DNA from: Achromobacter xylosoxidans
GTDB lineage: Bacteria > Pseudomonadota > Gammaproteobacteria > Burkholderiales > Burkholderiaceae_B
Reading direction: 5' to 3'
DNA length: 64,000 bases
NCBI RefSeq assembly: GCF_014490035.1
Contig: NZ_CP061008.1
Span: forward strand, 5,332,001-5,396,000
Below are positions 1 to 8,873 of the stretch, piece after piece (the stretch's first letter is position 1; every line of letters begins with the position of its first letter). The position numbers and the translations under genes were made by a program. The notes below the pieces were generated by a model that worked only from the letters and a program-made list of their open reading frames with translations, was not told the DNA's origin and did not search any database.

Positions 1-1334
1 CGCTCTACCTGCTGGTGCGCGGCTACGCCAATCAGACTGCCGACACCACCTACGACCAGTTGCTGCGTGCCTCGGTGCTGTCCATCGCCGACAGCCTGCA
101 GCTGGTGCAGGGCGAGTGGCGCATGGATATGCCCTACGCCTCGCTGGCGCTGCTGGAACAGGCGCCGCGCGACCGCGTGTTCTATCGCGTCGGCGACGCC
201 GGCGGCGCGCTGATTTCCGGCTACGCGGATCTGCCCGCGCCGCCCGGACGCGGCAACGACGGCTCTGCTTATTCGCCCCGGCTGTACGACGCCAGCTACC
301 AGGGCGAACCGGTGCGCATCGCCTGGATGGAACGCAAGATCGCCGGTCCCCGCAATGCCGAGACCGCCCTCATCCAGGTCGCGCAGACCCGCGAAGCGCG
401 CAACGCGCTGGCGGCGGGCATCTTGTGGCAAGGCACGCTGGCGCTGATCGGCTTTACCGCCGCGGCGCTTGCGCTGGCCTACTGGGGCCTGCTGCGGTCG
501 CTGTCGCCCATCCGCCGCATCGAACGCGAACTGGCTGTCCGCAACGCGTCGGACCTGCATCCCATCGCCGCTCCCGTGCCCGAGGAACTCGACACGCTGG
601 TGCACTCGCTTGACGGCTTCATGGCGCGCCTGTCGGAAAACCTCGACACCCTGCGCCTCTTCATCGCCGAGGCCGCCCATCAGCTGCGCACGCCGCTGGC
701 CGCGCTGCACGCGCAGATGGAAGTGGCGTTGGACGAGGAGGACCCCGCCGAACAACGTCGCAGCCTGCTGGCCGTGCTGCGCAACGCCGAGAAACTCTCG
801 CGCCTGGTGAACCAGCTGCTGAGCGACGCCAGCGTCATCCACCGCAGCAACGTGCGCCAGTTCCAGCCGGTGGACCTGGCCGAGCTGCTGCGCCAGGCGG
901 TGTATGACACGGTCCCGCAAGCCGATCCCCAACCCGATGTGCGCCTGCATCTGCCCGTTACGGCGCCCGGCAGTCCCCCCACCGTGCTGGGCGACAGCCT
1001 GATGCTGCGCGAAGCCTTCAAGAACCTCATCGACAACGCCCTGCGCCACGGCGCCACGGAAGAGGGCCACATCGACGTGCGGCTGGAGCCGCAGGACGCA
1101 GGCTGGCGCATATCCGTATCCGACCAGGGTCCAGGCATTCCCCCGGCGCTGGCCAACGCCGCCTTCGAGCGCTTCGTGCGCGGCCCCAACCCGCGCGCGC
1201 CCGGCGCCGGGCTGGGCCTGTCCATCATCAAGCGCGTGGTCGACATCCATCAGGGCCGGCTGGCCCTGAGCAACCGCGTGGGCGGCGGCCTGGACGCCGT
1301 GGTCACGCTGCCGCCCCGACCCCATGAAGCTTGA
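1..1334 (+). CDS. TctE-like sensor histidine kinase (5' partial)
   Basis: Membrane sensor kinase of a two-component system; its start and first membrane segment lie before the window, because the frame is open back to base 3. Counting from the GTG at 15, a periplasmic sensor region (about 1-130, like the TctE N-terminal domain) leads to a membrane helix at about 137-158, a HAMP-like linker, a HisKA helix with phospho-acceptor His222 in AEAAHQLRTPLAA, and an ATPase domain with NLIDNALRHG (N box), DQGPGIP (G1) and GAGLGLSI (G2). All catalytic motifs are intact. The partner response regulator would be expected just upstream. The last 11 bases overlap the start of the solute-binding protein gene, so the two are probably translationally coupled. 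Family assignment is firm; the stimulus (TctE senses tricarboxylates) is unknown here. Confidence 0.9.
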   Translation, partial: LYLLVRGYANQTADTTYDQLLRASVLSIADSLQLVQGEWRMDMPYASLALLEQAPRDRVFYRVGDAGGALISGYADLPAPPGRGNDGSAYSPRLYDASYQGEPVRIAWMERKIAGPRNAETALIQVAQTREARNALAAGILWQGTLALIGFTAAALALAYWGLLRSLSPIRRIERELAVRNASDLHPIAAPVPEELDTLVHSLDGFMARLSENLDTLRLFIAEAAHQLRTPLAALHAQMEVALDEEDPAEQRRSLLAVLRNAEKLSRLVNQLLSDASVIHRSNVRQFQPVDLAELLRQAVYDTVPQADPQPDVRLHLPVTAPGSPPTVLGDSLMLREAFKNLIDNALRHGATEEGHIDVRLEPQDAGWRISVSDQGPGIPPALANAAFERFVRGPNPRAPGAGLGLSIIKRVVDIHQGRLALSNRVGGGLDAVVTLPPRPHEA

Positions 1335-2415
1335 TCTCCTGAAACCCCTGCGCCTGCTGGCGGCGCTGGCCGCGCTGCTGCCCTTTGCTGCCGGCAACGC
1401 CGCGGAAACCAGCGCCGGCGGCCTGACGCTGGGACCCGCCGACAGCAGGAACGTATTGGTCGTGCATGCCTCCAACAGCGTGCAGGTGTTCCGCGGCGTG
1501 CTGGAAGACTTCAGCAGGTTCAACCCCGGCCTGCGCCTGGAGTACACCGAGCTGTCCACGCAGGAGCTGTATGCCGGGACGGTCTCCCGCGCCACGCCGG
1601 CGGCCACCACCCGGTCCGGGCCCGACATCGTCATCAGCAGCGCCATGGACCTGCAGACCAAGCTGGTCAACGACGGCTACGCGCAACCCCACATCTCGCC
1701 GGAGACCCGCGCCCTGCCGGCCTGGGCCAACTGGCGCGACGAGGTCTTCAGCATCGGCACCGATCCCATCGTCATGGTCTACAACACCCGCAAGCTCGCG
1801 CCCGCGCGGGCGCCGCGCACCCGGCGCGAGCTGCTGTCCCTGCTGCAGGCGCCGGACCAGCCCCTGGCCGGCGCCATCTCCACCTACGATGTCGAGGGCA
1901 GCGGCATCGGCTACCTGGCGGCCACGCAGGACACGCGGCTGGACAGCATGGCCGGCGCGCTGCTGGCCGAACTGGGCCGCAACCGCGTCGCCGTGCATGC
2001 GTCCACCGAAGACGCGCTGGACAAGCTCGAACGCGGCGAGATAACGCTGGCCTACAACCTGCTGGAGTCCTATACCCGGCATCGCATCGACCAGGGCGCG
2101 CCGCTGGCCATCGTCTATCCGCAGGACTACACGCTGATGCTGTCGCGTTCCGCCATCATCCCCAAGCAGGCGCCGCGGGCGGATCTGGGCGCGATGTTCC
2201 TGGATTATCTGCTGTCGCCGCGGGGCCAGGAAATGGTCGCACGGCAATCGGGCATGCGGCCGGTGGGCGCTTCGGCCAACCCGGAAGCGGGCGTGCGGCC
2301 GGTTGGACTGGGCGTAGGGCTGCTGGTGTATCTGGATGCGCTCAAGAAGCGGCATTTCCTGGATCTGTGGCGCGCGGCGATCCGTCCGCCCGGCGGCGGC
2401 GGCGCGCAACCCTGA
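1324..2415 (+). CDS. Periplasmic solute-binding protein coupled to a sensor kinase
   Basis: A 363-residue secreted binding protein of the iron/spermidine-type class 2 fold. It has an N-terminal signal peptide (charged start, hydrophobic stretch LLAALAALLPFAA, likely cut near NAAE). The mature part carries the usual opening of this class (VLVVHASNSVQVFRGVLEDF) and a C-terminal FLDYLLSPRGQEMVA segment typical of these proteins. The ATG lies inside the end of the kinase gene (11-base overlap), and no permease or ATPase gene follows. That arrangement suggests it delivers a ligand signal to the kinase rather than serving transport alone, as in other binding-protein-assisted kinases; this role is inference. 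The ligand cannot be read from the sequence. Confidence 0.85.
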   Translation: MKLDLLKPLRLLAALAALLPFAAGNAAETSAGGLTLGPADSRNVLVVHASNSVQVFRGVLEDFSRFNPGLRLEYTELSTQELYAGTVSRATPAATTRSGPDIVISSAMDLQTKLVNDGYAQPHISPETRALPAWANWRDEVFSIGTDPIVMVYNTRKLAPARAPRTRRELLSLLQAPDQPLAGAISTYDVEGSGIGYLAATQDTRLDSMAGALLAELGRNRVAVHASTEDALDKLERGEITLAYNLLESYTRHRIDQGAPLAIVYPQDYTLMLSRSAIIPKQAPRADLGAMFLDYLLSPRGQEMVARQSGMRPVGASANPEAGVRPVGLGVGLLVYLDALKKRHFLDLWRAAIRPPGGGGAQP

Positions 2416-2699
2416 CGCCGCCTACCGGCGCATACTGGTAAGAATGCCCCGGTACGTCGATACCACCTCCGGATCCGGCCCCTCTTGTCCGGACGAAGCG
2501 CCTATTTTTTTCATCCGCCCCGGGATTTTGCGAGGATAATTTCCTTGTGGCAGCGCCGCCGACAATCCAGGCAGGCCAACCTCCCCCACGCCGGCAAACC
2601 ATGGCCGCGCAGCGCTCCCCCGATCTGGCCGGAGCCACCTCTACAACGATCTGTGATGCGTGACAGCGTTTGCGTCTGAACCAGAGTTGGAGGCACGAA

Positions 2700-3785
2700 A
2701 TGGCTGAACACCAGATTGCCGTCCGGCGCGCGATCGAAGCCCTGGACCGTCTGGCGGATCCCGATCCGCCCTGGCGCGACATCCTGCTGACCGCCCGCGA
2801 CATGGTGGGCGCGGACAGCAGCACCTTGATCGTCTTCGATGCCCGTCACAAGCTGCTGGACCTGTCCACCGTGAGCTTTCCCGAAGCCGCCGCCACGGAC
2901 TACCGCAACCACTACTACAGCTGCGATATCGTCGAACAGGACTCGCGGCTGCTGCCCGTCGGCACTTGGCTGGATACCGCCAGCATGTGCGGCCACAAGC
3001 AGCTGCAGCGTTCCGAGTTCTACACGGACTTCATGCTCAAGCACCGCATGGCGCAAGTCCTGTGCCTGGTGATCGAATCCAGCGCCAAGCTGCGCGCCGC
3101 CATCGCCTTTCAACGCTCGACCGTGGACGACAAGGCCAGCGAACGGCTCCAGTCCGGCGACATCGCCCAGTACTTCCGCCTGCTGAAGAACCGGTTGGCC
3201 CAGCGCGAAAAGATGCTCGCCATCGGCTGGACAGCCATCGATAGCGCGCTCTCGGATGTGGGCGAGGCCGTGCTGCTGGTCAGCCGCGACGCGATGGTGA
3301 ACATGAAGTCTGCCCTGGCCACGCGCTATCTGGACGACGGCCACGGCTGGAACGTGCGCGGCGGCAAGCTGCGCCATCCCGACGCCAAGATACAGGCCTT
3401 GTTCGACGCGTATTGCCAGGCGGTCGCGCGCGACGGGAAGGCGCGATCGCTGGCGGCCGCCGCCGGATGGGGCGAATTGACCTGGATCGACATCAGCGCG
3501 GCCCCGCAAGCGCTGAGCCTGATCGGCAACCGCATGCTGCTGGTGCGCATGCGCAGAAAGAGCGCCTTCGCCCAACCCGACGTCGACAGGCTGGAAGCCG
3601 TGTTCGCCATCACGCACGCGGAAGCCGCGGTGCTGGCCGGACTTGCGATGGGACATAGCGTGGAGGAAGTCGCCACGCTGCGCCATGCCTCGGTGCTGAC
3701 CGTGCGTAAACAGGTCGCATCCCTGCTCAACAAAATGGAATGCAACCGCCAGTCCGAACTGGTCAGGCTCGCCTCGCTGCTGTGA
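2700..3785 (+). CDS. LuxR-family transcriptional regulator
   Basis: A 361-residue regulator with a C-terminal LuxR-type helix-turn-helix. The final 60 residues show the family pattern: ITHAEAAVLAGLAMGHSVEE, then VATLRHASVLTVRKQVASLL and a closing hydrophobic helix after NRQSE. The N-terminal two thirds have no receiver or autoinducer domain that I can name, and may be a GAF-like sensory fold. The ATG at 2700 is preferred over a TTG 30 bases upstream because TTGGAGG lies at 2687-2693 with a good spacing. It stands alone between the binding-protein gene and a DUF4148 gene, so the targets are unknown. Confidence 0.8.
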   Translation: MAEHQIAVRRAIEALDRLADPDPPWRDILLTARDMVGADSSTLIVFDARHKLLDLSTVSFPEAAATDYRNHYYSCDIVEQDSRLLPVGTWLDTASMCGHKQLQRSEFYTDFMLKHRMAQVLCLVIESSAKLRAAIAFQRSTVDDKASERLQSGDIAQYFRLLKNRLAQREKMLAIGWTAIDSALSDVGEAVLLVSRDAMVNMKSALATRYLDDGHGWNVRGGKLRHPDAKIQALFDAYCQAVARDGKARSLAAAAGWGELTWIDISAAPQALSLIGNRMLLVRMRRKSAFAQPDVDRLEAVFAITHAEAAVLAGLAMGHSVEEVATLRHASVLTVRKQVASLLNKMECNRQSELVRLASLL

Positions 3786-4084
3786 GCGTGCGCCGCCGGC
3801 ACGACGTACCCAATATTGAGTATGTGGCGCCTACTCGCACCGTCCTACGATGAGCACGAAGGCATGAGGCCCGGACGTCCTCTCCGGCCCGAGTCGTAAA
3901 CCTGGCAGCGCAAAGGCGCCAGGTGCGTGTCCGCGCGCGCCGCGGGCCGGGCCGGCCTGCCCAAGAAAAATACCAATGCGCCAATCCGGTAGCGCAGCTG
4001 TCCCTGCCCCGGGCTGCATTGCCGCAAGCCCCCATGGACACCGGTTTCCAATGCTGCGGTCACTCACGTCATCAGGAGCATTTC

Positions 4085-4405
4085 ATGAAAACTGCCCTAA
4101 CCGTCCGCGCCATGATCCCCGTCGTCCTGGCGGCCTGCGCCCTGCTCTCCGGCCCCGCCGTCGCGCAAACGGCCGTCGCCCCCACCACCGCTGCGCCCCC
4201 GTCGGACGTCCAACTCAGCCGCGATCAGGTCGAACGCGACCTGGCAGCCTGGAAGCAATCCGGCGTTGAAAGAAACTGGGACAGCGACAGCACCCCGGAC
4301 ATCAACAGCCCCGAATACGTCGCCGCCTACAGGAAGTATGTGGACACGGTCAGGCCGGCAAACTCCCCACAGATGCAGCAGCCGCAGGGCCAGAGCAAGT
4401 GGTGA
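4085..4405 (+). CDS. DUF4148-type small secreted protein
   Basis: A 106-residue exported protein. A signal peptide (MKTALTVRAMIPVVLAACAL) ends near AVAQT. The mature part has the pattern of the DUF4148 family, which is abundant in Burkholderiales: LSRDQVERDLAAWKQSGVER followed by a short charged region and the YVAAYRKYVDTV helix. AGGAG at 4074-4078 supports the ATG at 4085. Proteins of this family are often regulated by stress or phosphate status in relatives but have no established function. It converges with the AraC-family gene, leaving only 7 bases between the stops. Confidence 0.75.
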   Translation: MKTALTVRAMIPVVLAACALLSGPAVAQTAVAPTTAAPPSDVQLSRDQVERDLAAWKQSGVERNWDSDSTPDINSPEYVAAYRKYVDTVRPANSPQMQQPQGQSKW

Positions 4406-4412
4406 TGCGCCG

Positions 4413-5378
4413 CTATCCTGCCCGCGAGGGCGCACCGCCGCGCTCGCTGCCTGGCGAGCGGCCATAGTGCGCGCGGTACGCCCGATTGAATGTGGAAACT
4501 TCCTCGAATCCCCAGCTGGCGGCGATGTCCGCGATGGAGCGGCCAGGCTGGGTTTCGATGGCCTGGCGGCATTTCTCCAGCCGGCACTGCCGCACGTGGG
4601 CGCTAAAGCTCAAACCATGCTCGGCCATGATCTTGAACAGATAGCTGCGGGAGATGCCGAGCTCCTCGCTGGCCGAGACCGGCGTCAGGCCAGGGTCGGC
4701 CAGACGGCGCTGCACCAGCGCCAGAATGCGGTCCAGGACTTCATGGCGCACCCGTTCGGCGATCTGCGCGCCGGCATCCGCCCCTTCGAGCTGGGTCCGC
4801 GACAGCAGTTCGCTGCAATGCCTGACCATCAGCGCCTGCACCTGCTGCAACTCGTTTGCCGGCAATTCGCTGACCAGGCGCATGTAGCTGGCCAGCACCC
4901 GCCCCGCCCCTGAACTTCCGTCCAGCACCGGCGTGGCCAGCCGTCCGCGGCGGCCCAGTTGCGGCCGCAGGAGGCCTTCCGGGATTTCGATGCAGAACAT
5001 GCGGAAATCGGTGCGGAAGTCGACTTCCCAGGGCGACGCGCAATCCACCACATAAACGTCGCCGGCCTGCGCGCGCATGGCGCTTCCGTCCTGCGAGACC
5101 AGAGCCTCGCCCGCACACAGCAAATTGGCGAAGAACGGAGATTGCGTGCGGGCCGAGAGACCGGCTGCGGACAGCCTGACCACATGGGACTGGGCAGTAA
5201 TGGTCGAGCCGTGCAGATCCGGCAGCAACAGGCCGTCGATCTGGCCGCGAAAGCTGCGCGCGGCGTCGCGCTCGGGTTCGAGCGGCACGTAGGCATCGCA
5301 GATCGCATCGCGCCAATACGCGAACTGATCCTGCGGCGCTATGACATCGGTGGTGTGGTGGTAGGCCTGCGCGCTCAT
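4413..5378 (-). CDS. AraC-family regulator of the PhyH/Liv locus
   Basis: A 321-residue activator with an N-terminal AraC-binding-like domain of the FeaR kind (motifs FAYWRDAICDAYVPLEPE and AGDVYVVDCASPWEVDF) and a C-terminal double helix-turn-helix (about 205-315): first helix pair around ASEELGISRSYLFKIMAEHG, second around IADIAASWGFEEVSTFNRAY. It is transcribed divergently from the PhyH-acyl-CoA synthetase-Liv genes with about 165 bases between the starts. It is therefore the likely activator of that operon, responding to the imported substrate or an intermediate. FeaR-type relatives respond to aromatic amines or similar small molecules, but the ligand here is unknown. Confidence 0.85.
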   Translation of the reverse strand: MSAQAYHHTTDVIAPQDQFAYWRDAICDAYVPLEPERDAARSFRGQIDGLLLPDLHGSTITAQSHVVRLSAAGLSARTQSPFFANLLCAGEALVSQDGSAMRAQAGDVYVVDCASPWEVDFRTDFRMFCIEIPEGLLRPQLGRRGRLATPVLDGSSGAGRVLASYMRLVSELPANELQQVQALMVRHCSELLSRTQLEGADAGAQIAERVRHEVLDRILALVQRRLADPGLTPVSASEELGISRSYLFKIMAEHGLSFSAHVRQCRLEKCRQAIETQPGRSIADIAASWGFEEVSTFNRAYRAHYGRSPGSERGGAPSRAG

Positions 5379-5542
5379 CTTGAGTACCGGATCATGCCGA
5401 TGGGGCCGCCATCTTCTAGGGGATGGACGCTTTGCGCCACTGCCGTGGACGCTACGCGCTGGCAGGGCGAAGACTACCGGCCGATTATACGCACAGACCT
5501 ATACCGCCGGACGCAGATCCAGGCCCCATCAGGAGACAAGAG

Positions 5543-6391
5543 ATGTCCACGCCCGAACCGCTCGACGAGCGGATCGCAGCCTTTGAACGCGACGGCTTCG
5601 TGGTGCTGCCCGGGATCATCCCGCCCGAGCAGGTCAGCCAGCTGCAGGAAGCCCTGATCCGGATCGAGGCCGAGCACAACCTCGGTTATGCCCAGACCTC
5701 GTTCGAAGGCCGCAAGACGGTGCGCATCAACAACCTGCTGGTCTACGATCCGCGCTTCTGGGACGTGCCGCTGCAGCCCGACGTGCTGGGCCTGGCCGAA
5801 CGCCTGCTGGACCGTGAGCTGCTGCTGTCGTCGCTGTGCTCGCTGACGCTGGCGCCAGGACAAGGCGCCCAGCCGTTGCACGAAGACACTCAGCAGCTGG
5901 CCTTGCCGCGCCCGCGCCCGCCGCTGGCGGTCAACGCCATCTGGGCCTTGAGCGATTTCACGGCCGAGAACGGCGCCACCCACATCGTGCCGGGCAGTCA
6001 TCGCTACGATTCGTCGCCGCCCTATGGCGCGCAGGATATAGACACGGTGCAAGCCACCATGAAGGCAGGCAGCGTCATGCTGTTCGACAGCGCACTGTGG
6101 CACAAGGGCGGCGCCAACAACAGCAATGCGCGCCGCTACGCCCTGTCGTGCTACTACTGCGCCGGCTGGATGCGGCAACAGGAAAACCTGCAACTCGGCA
6201 TTCCGGCCGAGGTGGCGCGAAGCTTTCCGCGCCGCCTGCAGGAATTGTGCGGCTACAGCATCTACAAGGGGCAGTACGGCCACATCGACAACGCCGACCC
6301 CATTACCCTGTTGGGCGGGGCAGGCCGGCCCACGGTATGGCAGGCCAGCGACGCCAAGGCCGCCCGCAAGGCCGCCGAGCGCAAGACATGA
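5543..6391 (+). CDS. Phytanoyl-CoA dioxygenase family protein (first copy)
   Basis: A 282-residue Fe(II)/2-oxoglutarate-dependent oxygenase of the PhyH superfamily, expected to hydroxylate a small substrate in the cytoplasm. The iron-binding facial triad is visible: His113 and Asp115 in LHEDTQ, and His187 in DSALWHKGG. The core motif FTAENGATHIVPGSHRYD between them is typical, and R154 or R198 could bind 2-oxoglutarate. An upstream in-frame extension to 5423 is rejected because AGGAG at 5531-5535 precedes the ATG at 5543. Its stop overlaps the start of the acyl-CoA synthetase gene (ATGA), so the two are co-translated. PhyH members act on acyl-CoAs, phosphonates, ectoine and other compounds; the substrate here is not determined. 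Confidence 0.85.
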   Translation: MSTPEPLDERIAAFERDGFVVLPGIIPPEQVSQLQEALIRIEAEHNLGYAQTSFEGRKTVRINNLLVYDPRFWDVPLQPDVLGLAERLLDRELLLSSLCSLTLAPGQGAQPLHEDTQQLALPRPRPPLAVNAIWALSDFTAENGATHIVPGSHRYDSSPPYGAQDIDTVQATMKAGSVMLFDSALWHKGGANNSNARRYALSCYYCAGWMRQQENLQLGIPAEVARSFPRRLQELCGYSIYKGQYGHIDNADPITLLGGAGRPTVWQASDAKAARKAAERKT

Positions 6392-7920
6392 ACTCCCCCG
6401 CCCTGCCCGCCGTCCCGGACTCGGTGATCCATCTGCTGCGCGACGCCGCCCGCGAAACGCCCGATCTGCCCGCGCTGTTCTTCGAAGGCGTACGCCTGAA
6501 CTACGCGCAATACGCCGGCCTGGCCGGCGCATTGGCGCGCCGCCTGGGCGAGCGCGTGCGGCCCGGCGACCGGGTGGCGCTGCTGATGCAGAACTCGCTG
6601 GACCTGGCCGTCGCCACCTTTGCCGTGCACGCGCTGCGCGCGCAGGCCGTACCGTTGAATCCCGGCTACCGCGAACGCGAACTGGCCTACATGCTGCACG
6701 ACGCCGCGCCTTGCATGCTGCTGCACGACGACAGCGTAAAGCTGGACCTGCACGCCCTGTGTCCCGGCCTGGATGCCGGCGCCATACTCCGTATAGGCAA
6801 CGGCGCCGGCCTGCTGGAGATGCTGCCGCAGGCCTGCGCCCTGCCCGAAGACCTGCCCCGGCACGAAGACCTGGCCACGCTGCAATACACCGGCGGCACC
6901 ACCGGACGCCCCAAGGGTGTGAACATCCTGCACCGGCAGATCGCCTACAACATCGCGCAGCGCGAAGCCTGGCTGCCGACGCGGCGCGAATCGGAGGTAG
7001 TGCTCTGCGTAATGCCGCTATTCCACGTGTCGGCGGTCGCCATGTCGCTCTACCTCAGCCTGCATGCCCGGGGCGAACTGGTGGTGATGCGGCGCTTCGA
7101 TGCCGCCCGCACGATAGACGCCATCGCCGCCCATCGCGTCACGCTGCTGCCGGGCGCGCCTGCCATCTTCCACGACTTGCTGCTGAACCCCGCTCTCAGT
7201 CCGGAACGCATGGCCAGCCTGCGCGCCTGCTTCTCCGGCGCGGCGCCGCTGCCGCGCGAAACCCTGGCGCGCTTCGAGCAGCGCGCGGGGTGTCCCATCT
7301 ACGAAGGCTACGGCATGAGCGAAGCCGGCCCTTGCCTGGCGTTCAACCCCATGCACCGCCCGTGCAAGCCAGGTTCCGTGGGTCTGCCGGTTCCGGGCGG
7401 CGAGCTGCAGGTGGTGGATCTGGACCATGGCGACCGGCCTCTGCCGCCCGGCCAGCCCGGCGAGATCCGCGTGCGCGGTCCGCACGTGATGGCCGGTTAC
7501 CGCCAGCCCGCGCAGGCGCTGCGCGCGGGCTGGTTCTACACCGGCGACGTCGCGGTCCTGGATGACGAAGGCTATCTCCACCTGCAAGGCAGGCGGCACG
7601 ACTGCATCAACGTGGGTGGTTTCAAGGTCTATCCGCTGGAAGTGGAGCAGGTGCTGCTGTCGCGCCCCGAGGTCGGCGAAGCCGCCGCCTTCGGCGTGGC
7701 CGACGAGCGGCTGGGACAGGTGGTGCACGCATGGGTCACGCCCGCGCCGGGCCAGCGCCTGGACCCCGACGCCCTGCAAGCCCATTGCGCCGCACATCTG
7801 GCCGGCTACAAAGTGCCGCGCCGCATAGGCGCGGCGGAAGCCCTGCCGCGCACCAGCATCGGCAAGCTCGCACGCGGCGCACTGGCCCCCGTGGCCGCGC
7901 CCGGTCCGATTTCGCAGTGA
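6388..7920 (+). CDS. AMP-forming acyl-CoA synthetase
   Basis: A 510-residue ANL-superfamily ligase that activates a carboxylic acid to its CoA thioester via an acyl-adenylate. The phosphate-binding A motif TLQYTGGTTGRPKGV lies at about 164-178. YEGYGMSEAGP follows in the middle, then WFYTGDVAVLDDEGYLHLQG, the hinge region GRRHDCINVGGFKVYPLEVE, and a C-terminal PRTSIGKL containing the catalytic lysine. The length is normal for the family. The true start is the ATG at 6388, overlapping the previous stop by four bases; the longer open frame to 5836 is a shadow. Its place between two PhyH oxygenases suggests that CoA activation and hydroxylation belong to one pathway. Confidence 0.9.
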   Translation: MNSPALPAVPDSVIHLLRDAARETPDLPALFFEGVRLNYAQYAGLAGALARRLGERVRPGDRVALLMQNSLDLAVATFAVHALRAQAVPLNPGYRERELAYMLHDAAPCMLLHDDSVKLDLHALCPGLDAGAILRIGNGAGLLEMLPQACALPEDLPRHEDLATLQYTGGTTGRPKGVNILHRQIAYNIAQREAWLPTRRESEVVLCVMPLFHVSAVAMSLYLSLHARGELVVMRRFDAARTIDAIAAHRVTLLPGAPAIFHDLLLNPALSPERMASLRACFSGAAPLPRETLARFEQRAGCPIYEGYGMSEAGPCLAFNPMHRPCKPGSVGLPVPGGELQVVDLDHGDRPLPPGQPGEIRVRGPHVMAGYRQPAQALRAGWFYTGDVAVLDDEGYLHLQGRRHDCINVGGFKVYPLEVEQVLLSRPEVGEAAAFGVADERLGQVVHAWVTPAPGQRLDPDALQAHCAAHLAGYKVPRRIGAAEALPRTSIGKLARGALAPVAAPGPISQ

Positions 7921-7942
7921 CATTCAACACAAGGGGAGGAAC

Positions 7943-8872
7943 ATGAAGCAACTCGATCTGCAGGCGCTGCAACGCCAGCTCGCCGAAGAAGGTTACGCCG
8001 TCATTGAAAACGTGCTGGACGCCGCGCAACTGGAACAGGCGCGCGAGCGCGTCGCCAGCCTGATGGCCGCCGAACGCGCCGATCCGTTCCCGCTGGACGA
8101 CGAACGGCACGAAGACGATGACGACATCCTGGCCTACTATAAGCGCCACTACACGGTGAGCGACATGGAAGCGCAGCGCATGGTGGCGCGCGTGCACCAG
8201 TACCGCCGCGACAACGAAAACACGCGCTGGCCGGTACCCATCAACAAAGTGTCGAAGAACTTCCTGCACTTGCCCACCCTGTTCGACGACGACAAGTCGC
8301 AACGCGTCTGGAACCTGCTGAACAAGGCGCCCGACATGATCCCGCTGATCGAGCACCCGGTGGTGCTGCCGATGGTGCGCAGCGTAATGGGCCAGGACTG
8401 CAACCTGCACGACTTCCAGGCCACCAGCATCGGCCCCGGCACGGGCGGCGGCGCCTGGCACGTGGACGCGCCGCTGGGCCAGATCGCCGAGCCGCTGCCG
8501 GAGTTTCCGCTGACGCTGCAGAACGTCTGGATGCTGGACGACTTCACCGCCGACAACGGCGCCACGCGCGTCATGCCGCGCAGCCACAAGCTGCGCAAGT
8601 CGCCGCCCTGGGGCAGCGGCCCGCTGGACGGCGAGGTCACGCTGACCGCGCCCGCCGGCTCGGTCGCCATCTGGCTGTCCAATACCTGGCACCGCTCCGG
8701 CCCGAACCATACCGACCGCGAGCGCCGCGCCATACTCTGCAACTACAACGTGTCCTGGCTGCGCGGCTTCGCCGACTTCACCAGCACCCTGCCCGCAGGC
8801 GTCGCGGCCGCGTTGTCCCACGATGCGCGCTATCTGCTGGGCTACGGCGCACGCGCGCCGTTGACGCGCTGA
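7943..8872 (+). CDS. Phytanoyl-CoA dioxygenase family protein (second copy)
   Basis: A 309-residue PhyH-type Fe(II)/2-oxoglutarate oxygenase, distinct from the copy at 5543. The facial triad is His173 and Asp175 (AWHVDAPLG) and His250 (LSNTWHRSG), with the diagnostic FTADNGATRVMPRSHK between. The N-terminal half carries an acidic insert (LDDERHEDDDD) not present in the first copy, so the two probably act on different intermediates. A strong ribosome-binding site, AGGGGAGGA, precedes the ATG. The gene ends one base before the serine hydrolase gene, which places both in a single operon. Confidence 0.85.
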   Translation: MKQLDLQALQRQLAEEGYAVIENVLDAAQLEQARERVASLMAAERADPFPLDDERHEDDDDILAYYKRHYTVSDMEAQRMVARVHQYRRDNENTRWPVPINKVSKNFLHLPTLFDDDKSQRVWNLLNKAPDMIPLIEHPVVLPMVRSVMGQDCNLHDFQATSIGPGTGGGAWHVDAPLGQIAEPLPEFPLTLQNVWMLDDFTADNGATRVMPRSHKLRKSPPWGSGPLDGEVTLTAPAGSVAIWLSNTWHRSGPNHTDRERRAILCNYNVSWLRGFADFTSTLPAGVAAALSHDARYLLGYGARAPLTR

Positions 8873-8873
8873 C

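Noticed and set aside
2474..2511. Possible terminator before the LuxR gene (TCCGG/CCGGA stem, then seven T residues)
   Set aside because: The five-base stem is weak and lies about 12 bases from the T-run.
3901..3923. A hairpin CCTGGCAGCGC/GCGCCAGG before the DUF4148 gene
   Set aside because: Imperfect stem with no U-tract and no gene end nearby; probably chance in G+C-rich DNA.
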